Source of the DNA: Brachionus rotundiformis
Lineage: Eukaryota > Rotifera > Eurotatoria > Ploima > Brachionidae
Assembly: GCA_016802295.1 (NCBI GenBank)
Contig: JAESIW010000200.1
Coordinates: 2,435,542 to 2,499,541, forward strand
Reading direction: 5' to 3'
Length of the DNA: 64,000 nucleotides
Under the pieces are notes generated by a model. The model saw only the letters and a program-made list of their open reading frames with translations. It did not search any database and was not told the DNA's origin. Position numbers and translations under genes: made by a program. This document shows positions 58,850-64,000 of this stretch, piece by piece (within the stretch, counting starts at the first letter, position 1; each line of letters starts with the position of its first letter).

Positions 58850-59345
58850 AGATTTGGAATCCATGTATGAAAAAAATGTGAATGCGTCAGAGAAGATACA
58901 AGAGAGGGCGACAAAAATTACTAGAAAAAATATGTCGTATAAAATTAGGTTGGCTAAACTGGGTTTGACAAGGCTTATAGTGAAAGAAGAGTTAGAGGAG
59001 ACTTGATTGAAATGTACAAAAAAGTCTGTGGATTAGAAAACAAGGATCCTGTCGCAGCGTTGAGAGGGAAGAGCACCAGAGTTCAGAGAGAAAGTTTATC
59101 TGCTTAAATTAGAAATGATTTTGCTGCTGCAGTGAGTGCCAGACATACTTTTTTCTTAAACAGTAAAGTTCTACATTGGAATAGAATACCAGAAGGATAT
59201 GGTTAAATCTAAATCAACTGCTTCTTTCAAAGCGTCTATAGACAAATTCGGAAACAGCTGGTACAGCTCCAAACGGCCTAGTGACATTGATGGGCTCAGA
59301 CACTCTGTATGTTAGATGTGGCAGCAAGAAATACTACTAATAATA
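58850..59345 (+). pseudogene. LINE ORF2 3' fragment with (TAA)n tail
   Basis: Reads EKIQERATKITRKNMSYK, RLAKLGLTRL, then RRVRGDLIEMYKKVCGLE, the typical end of LINE ORF2 (LxxLGLxxLxxRRxRGDLI). It continues to FFLNSKVLHWNRIPEGYG with several stops and frameshifts. It ends in (TAA)n at about 59336-59347. GC-richer than its flanks. Broken, no function. Confidence 0.8.
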
Positions 59346-59516
59346 ATAAAATGTAAAATTTATGCCTAATTACGAAAAAAACAAATTTTACTCAGATGTA
59401 AAATAACTTGTATTATTTTGGAAATTTTATTTTTTAGATAAAAAATTTTGTAATAAAATATAAAAAATTTATTAAATTTAAATATTAGTTTAAATGTCTG
59501 ATAGTTTTAAAAATTT

Positions 59517-61122
59517 TCAGTTAATTGGAGCAGTACAGCTTGGACATGAATGCAAAGTTTCATGTATAAAAATATCACATTCAATGCAATACAATTTTTT
59601 ACAAAAATTACATTGAAAGGCATTTTTATTCATTAGAAATTGACAACCAGTACAGTTTCTTAAAAAAATGTATATGTCATTACTTTTTTTTAAATATTAA
59701 TGAGAAATTTACTCATGATATATAGATTCATTAGTAGATTGGTCTTTTTTTTCAAAATTAATTTCAGCAAAAGGTTCTAATGGAAATAGATGATGATAAC
59801 TTCTAGCTAAATGAGGTGCCATTACCAAAGTAAGACCTTAAAAATAATTTAAATTAGAAATTCCTATTTAAAAAAAAATAAGTTAATTACCACAAACTTT
59901 ACATTCAATTGGAAGTTCACAATATTTCGAATCGCAAATAGGGCAAAAGTAGCCACCATTAGAAAAACGAGTTTCATTTGTTTCCATATGACTACGTGAA
60001 TCAATTATATAAATTAATTATGGCTTTAAGTAAAAATTACCAAAGACACATTGACACTTCTTCTGGTTTAAGAATTTTATGCTGCGGAAATCCCATTCTC
60101 ATTAAAGTTTGAGCTCCATTATCCTTAAATAAATATTAGTTTTCTTTTTTCTTTTTCAAACAATCTTACACTATTTGGTAATGGAAAAGCAACACGCTGA
60201 AACAAGTCATTTAAATGAAGTTCATCAAGAATAACTGAATAAATTCCCTCAAGTTCTGAGCAAATCTTTTTGCAAATATGTATCTCGGCAGATAAACCAA
60301 TAATTGAGCATCGTATTTTGTATTTTTTACATTCATTAATAGTGGCGAAAATATCACCAGGATCGCAAGATGTCATACTTCCCATAATTATCAAAATTTC
60401 TCTACTCGAATGGCTTTTAACATGCCTTAAAAATTAGATTAGCCAAAAAACATCCAAAACCTTTTATTTTTATTACTTTAGAGAAGCTATAGAAAGCTCT
60501 AGAGAATTTTGAAGCGATGGTTCGCCTTGGCAACCTTTTTCTTTTAGCCCTTGAATTTTATCCACAAATTTTTTCGGATTTCCTACCAGATCAGAAACTT
60601 TTTCTGCTGACTTATTTCGGGTTACAATCAAACCCAACTGACTGATAGGGTTTTGGTCAAAGAAACTGTACGCAAATTTTTCTACTTGCTAAATATTTTT
60701 AGTTTTAAGAGAAAATTTTCACTTTTACTTACTCTTTGGACACATATTAGGCGATTTGGTTTTAGATCTTTATCGTTCATACATGATGAAGCATCAATCA
60801 CCACAAACATATGTCTCATCTAATCTTAATCGATTGAATTTTTGGTCATGAAAAGTTTGGTAAAAAAAAGGCAAACTAACCATTGATAGTCTAATATGAG
60901 ATTGCTTTTCCAAGAGTTGGCGTTTTCTAGCTTGATAAGATATATTGTCAGTGGCTGTCTGTAAAGTTCCAGTCTCATCTTCTTGTATATCTTTCCTAAA
61001 TCAATTGACATATGAAGCAATGCATGATTTAAAAAATTTTCAGAAAAATACCAAGTTTGCTCATAATCGCCTTCCCAAATATAGCCTTCATTTTCTTCAT
61101 TTAATAAATTGTTCATATTCAT
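59517..61122 (-). CDS. GTF2H2: TFIIH subunit p44 (GTF2H2/SSL1)
   Basis: Core subunit of TFIIH, required for transcription initiation and nucleotide excision repair; it stimulates the XPD helicase. At least eight exons, the first three being 61122-61052, 60995-60881 and 60819 downward; the stop is TGA at 59517. N-terminal DYEQTW then KDIQEDETGTLQ is the family start. A von Willebrand A domain follows (MRHMFVVIDASSCMNDKDLK, FFDQNPISQLGLIVT, GEPSLQNSLELS, EILIIMGSMTSCDPGDI, CSIIGLSAEIHICKK). Then come LMRMGFPQHK, the C4 zinc site GGYFCPICDSKYCELPIECKV, APHLARSYHHLFPL and a RING-like end (CTGCQF, CNFCKKLYCIECDIFIHE, CPSC). All parts of the family are present in order. Note that the first exon runs on open through the intron if not spliced. 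Confidence 0.95.
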
Positions 61123-63031
61123 TTTGACAGCTTTTTTATTGATGAACTTTTCAAGGAATCGATATAATAGTAAAATTCAAAAGATTTTTTTTAAATCTAA
61201 ATATCAGTTTCAAATTAATTTAAAATTATTTTTAACAAATAATTTATGAATTTTAAAGAATTCATTGACAAAATTATTTGGATTTTTGTTTAATTTTTTA
61301 AGAGAGTTTATTTATCAGGGGGGTTTTTAAAAAATAGACAATTTTTGGTTGTTTTAGAATAAAGATGTTAAGAAAATATTTCTTTTTATAAAATATGTTT
61401 AATTGTTTTAGATAAAATTTCTTAAATAATAAATATTTATTAAAATATAACAAGTACTGTTTTAAATTGAACAATTATCTACCACTTTAGTACTTATTTT
61501 CAAGAATTAATTTGCACTCTAAAATATTCAAGATGTCTTAAGTTTCTAAATATTAAACTTAATGGGAATGAAAATTAATTTTAAAATATACGATAAATTA
61601 AAATTGGTTCTGTAAATTAAAGTACATTAAAAATTCTGGACAAAAAAACCTAATGAATAAAAATCATACTCAAAAAAATCGGTATTTTAATTTAAATTAA
61701 AATATGTTTTTTCGTATTCTCTAAAATATTAAACCTAATTTAAAAGATAAATTTTAAGCTTCTTTTAAATACTTTGTTTTTCTTTGCCTGATTTAGAATA
61801 ATTTCAAAATTATCTTTTAAATTAACTAGAACAAATGTAAAAGCCATCTATGTTCCAAACAATTTCTACTTGGCGATTATTTAATCGTTTTGCCTGACAT
61901 ATTAGAGGGAGTATTAAATAAAAAACAGTTTATTAAATTTTAATCAAAATAGCTTGGTAAGTTAAATTTATTTTAAATAGATTAAAGGTTTGTGAAGTTT
62001 TTATTTATAAGAAATTTATTTTTATTAATGCAAACATAAACATAAATTTGCGTTCGAGACTAAATTTAGACAAAGTCAAATAATTTAAAGGTTAGAAAGT
62101 TCTATGGTTCAATGATAGAGTATGGTCAAAGCATGGTGTATAACATTATTCTAGTATCGGTAAACTAGGACAATTAGACTAGAAAAACTTGAATATTTAA
62201 TTATCATTTTATTTAAACCAATACTAAGTTTAGGCTGACATTCATTCTTAATTTAAAACTCCTCTTAGATAAAACAATTTTGAATATTCCACAAAAATAG
62301 CATTAGGCTATGACCGACTACATTAACCTTGTTAAAGGACAGGGTTTCATAGTGAGAGATATTTTTAAATTACCACGTTTATAATTAATATTTTATTTCA
62401 AAAATAGTCTACACACCAAACGGGTATTGAAGCCCTTAACCGAAAATCCTCTGGGATGGAAGTCTTTATATTCACTCGATAAAAATTTAATTTTTTTTCT
62501 TTATAAAGACAATTTGGAATACAAATTTTATTTTCTTATTTAGCTTCATCGCTCAAACCATGCTCTTACAGAAAGAGAGTGTCAATATAGATGATTGAGC
62601 TTTTATATATTCTTTCTTTCTAAAAGCATTCAATGCACACTTTAAGAAATTTTGATTAATATTTAAGTCTCTTTGTAAGAGAGAAATTTTTGCCATTTTT
62701 CCCTCCATTAATTTAGCTTTTAAAGTGAATTTTGGTTAAACCTTGATCGAATGCTTCGTTAGTGTAATTGCTATTAAATTAGAATATTAGAATATTCAAT
62801 TTATTGGCAACGAGGCAAGTGTTAGCTAAATTGGGTCATTGTCAGAATTCAGCTTAGAGAGAGTGGTAAAGAGAAAAAAGCGCTTGGCTCAACGTGCAGT
62901 TTATGGAGCGCCAAAATTAAATTAATAAATTTAGGCTTATAAAATATAAAAATATTTTTCTTAATTTTAAATATAAAGGGAATTTTAGATAGATCTGATC
63001 GTTTTTTGTTCATAAGTTGATAGTATTCAAA
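61123..63031. other. Intergenic between divergent genes
   Basis: About 1.9 kb between GTF2H2 (-) and the TRIM gene (+), so both promoters should be here. A GAGAGAGTGG-containing, less AT-rich patch at 62850-62920 lies about 120 bases before the TRIM start and could be part of its promoter. No RNA gene recognised. Confidence 0.5.
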
Positions 63032-64000
63032 ATGTCGAGAGATACACTCGAGGACAACTTTGTCGATTCGCTCAAATTTAGCGGTCAAGCGAACCTTATT
63101 GGGGCTTTGTCCGAGTCTAGCAAATCTTTGTCTTCAACTGGTTCTTCGGTGTCCAATCGCATGTTTGCCAAGAGTATGGACAAAAACCTGAACCAGTATG
63201 ACTCAATTGTTTGTAAATTGTGCAAGAACAAATTAAAAGAACCAAAGCTTCTCAATTGTTTACATGTGTTTTGTAAGATGTGTTTAGCTGCCCAGTCCAA
63301 TCCTGACACCAACATGATCAGATGTTTTCAATGCAAACAAGAAACAATGGTTTAATAACAAAAAAATAATTTAAATAATTTCTATTTTTTTTTCTGTACA
63401 GATAAATCCATTAACAGGAGTTGATGGACTAGAGGATGACTATGTAATGAATAACATGCTTGACATGATGGCCATAGAGGAGAGGATACTTGGCTGCACA
63501 AGCTGTAAGAGTGAGGAGAAATCAATTGCGCGTTGTTCGGACTGTGCGCACTTCTTGTGTCCCAATTGTGTCAGCGCTCACCAGTACATGCGATGCTTTG
63601 AGAGTCACAGAGTGGTCAAATTTGATGAGATTAAAAATTTATACCAATTAAATCTAAACAAGTTGGTAACTCTTGTCCATGATGATAGCAACAAATCTCC
63701 ATCAAACTCATCACCACGCTCATCCAAATCTACCTCGTCGGCATCGTCATCATCGTCTAAAATGAACGATGACCACGAGATGGACAAAAGACCGTCCAAA
63801 TTTCTGATTGATTGCGGTGTGCCCATTCACAAGCCAATTTTTTGCAAACAGCATCCTCGCGAAAGTCTCAAATTTTTTTGTAATACTTGCCAAATACCAA
63901 TTTGCAGCGAATGTTTGGTAACAAATCACCAACAGCCAGTCCATAGCTATGAACGTATAAACGACGTAGAGAGTCGAAATTTGGAAGAGCTTGATTTTTA
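63032..64000 (+). CDS. TRIM-NHL-type protein (Brat/TRIM71-like), 5' part
   Basis: Start of a tripartite-motif protein, cut by the window end. Exon 1 is 63032-63349; exon 2 begins at 63402 and is still open at 64000. Residues 1-60 are Ser-rich. The RING starts at Cys61 (CKLCKNKLKEPKLLNCLHVF, CxxC, then CFQC). B-box 1 reads CTSCKSEE, ARCSDCAHFLCPNCVSAHQ, CFESHRVV. A Ser-rich linker follows, then B-box 2 (CKQHPRESLKFFCNTCQIPI). The B-box 1 with HQYMRCFESHR is most like fly Brat/Mei-P26 and nematode NCL-1, which are TRIM-NHL translational repressors. Fly Brat lacks a RING, so Mei-P26 or a TRIM71-like form fits better. NHL repeats would lie beyond the window; this is not seen. Confidence 0.85.

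Noticed and set aside
62095..62165. Possible tRNA-like segment
   Set aside because: No cloverleaf with a proper T-arm (GGTTCNA) and acceptor pairing could be drawn.
1..64000. CRISPR arrays, operons, Shine-Dalgarno sites or bacterial genes
   Set aside because: Spliced metazoan genes throughout; none of these features is present.

Overview
This window is strongly AT-rich nuclear DNA from a small animal. Genes are split by many short introns, mostly about 45 to 70 bases. The gene set is metazoan: a BTB-kelch protein, CEP164, a diaphanous-type formin pair, Neuralized, a Cys-loop anion channel, PIBF1/CEP90, TFIIH p44 and a TRIM-NHL-type protein. CEP164 and PIBF1 imply cilia. Base composition and intron style would suit a monogonont rotifer such as Brachionus, but that is inference; nothing here proves the species.

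Layout. 1-13.6 kb: MED27 (+), a LINE tail, a KLHL1/4/5-like BTB-kelch gene (-), a 3 kb AT-rich desert with a small inverted-repeat element, and CEP164 (-) carrying a palindromic element in its large intron. 15-36.3 kb: two tandem diaphanous-related formin genes (+) flank a transposon-rich block (20.8-28.3 kb) and the methionine-salvage gene MRI1/mtnA (+). The block holds a 3.1 kb element with roughly 130-base terminal inverted repeats, a broken transposase with a RAG1/Transib-like order of motifs and a divergently transcribed second ORF. It also holds a pair of inverted ~550-base arms carrying hAT pieces, a pogo-type fragment, a 51-base coding tandem repeat and a decayed hAT transposase. 37.9-44.1 kb: a single-exon orphan protein (+) ending in a PP1-docking-like motif, a MITE-like element with flanking direct repeats, a LINE fragment, and a membrane-anchored S1 protease (-). 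46.3-54 kb: a Cys-loop chloride-channel subunit (+), Neuralized E3 ligase (-), and hAT remains around an assembly gap. 54.6-64 kb: PIBF1/CEP90 (-), a LINE fragment, GTF2H2/p44 (-) and the start of a TRIM-NHL-type gene (+) cut by the window edge.

The host genes are mostly independent housekeeping, ciliary, cytoskeletal and signalling genes; they do not form an operon. The most interesting features are the 20.8-23.95 kb transposon and the formin pair. The formin 5' halves are diverged while the 3' halves, introns included, are nearly identical, which points to gene conversion or a recent partial duplication. Exon models were built by hand from GT-AG (one GC-AG) junctions that keep frame and family motifs; all family calls come from motif recognition, with no database search.
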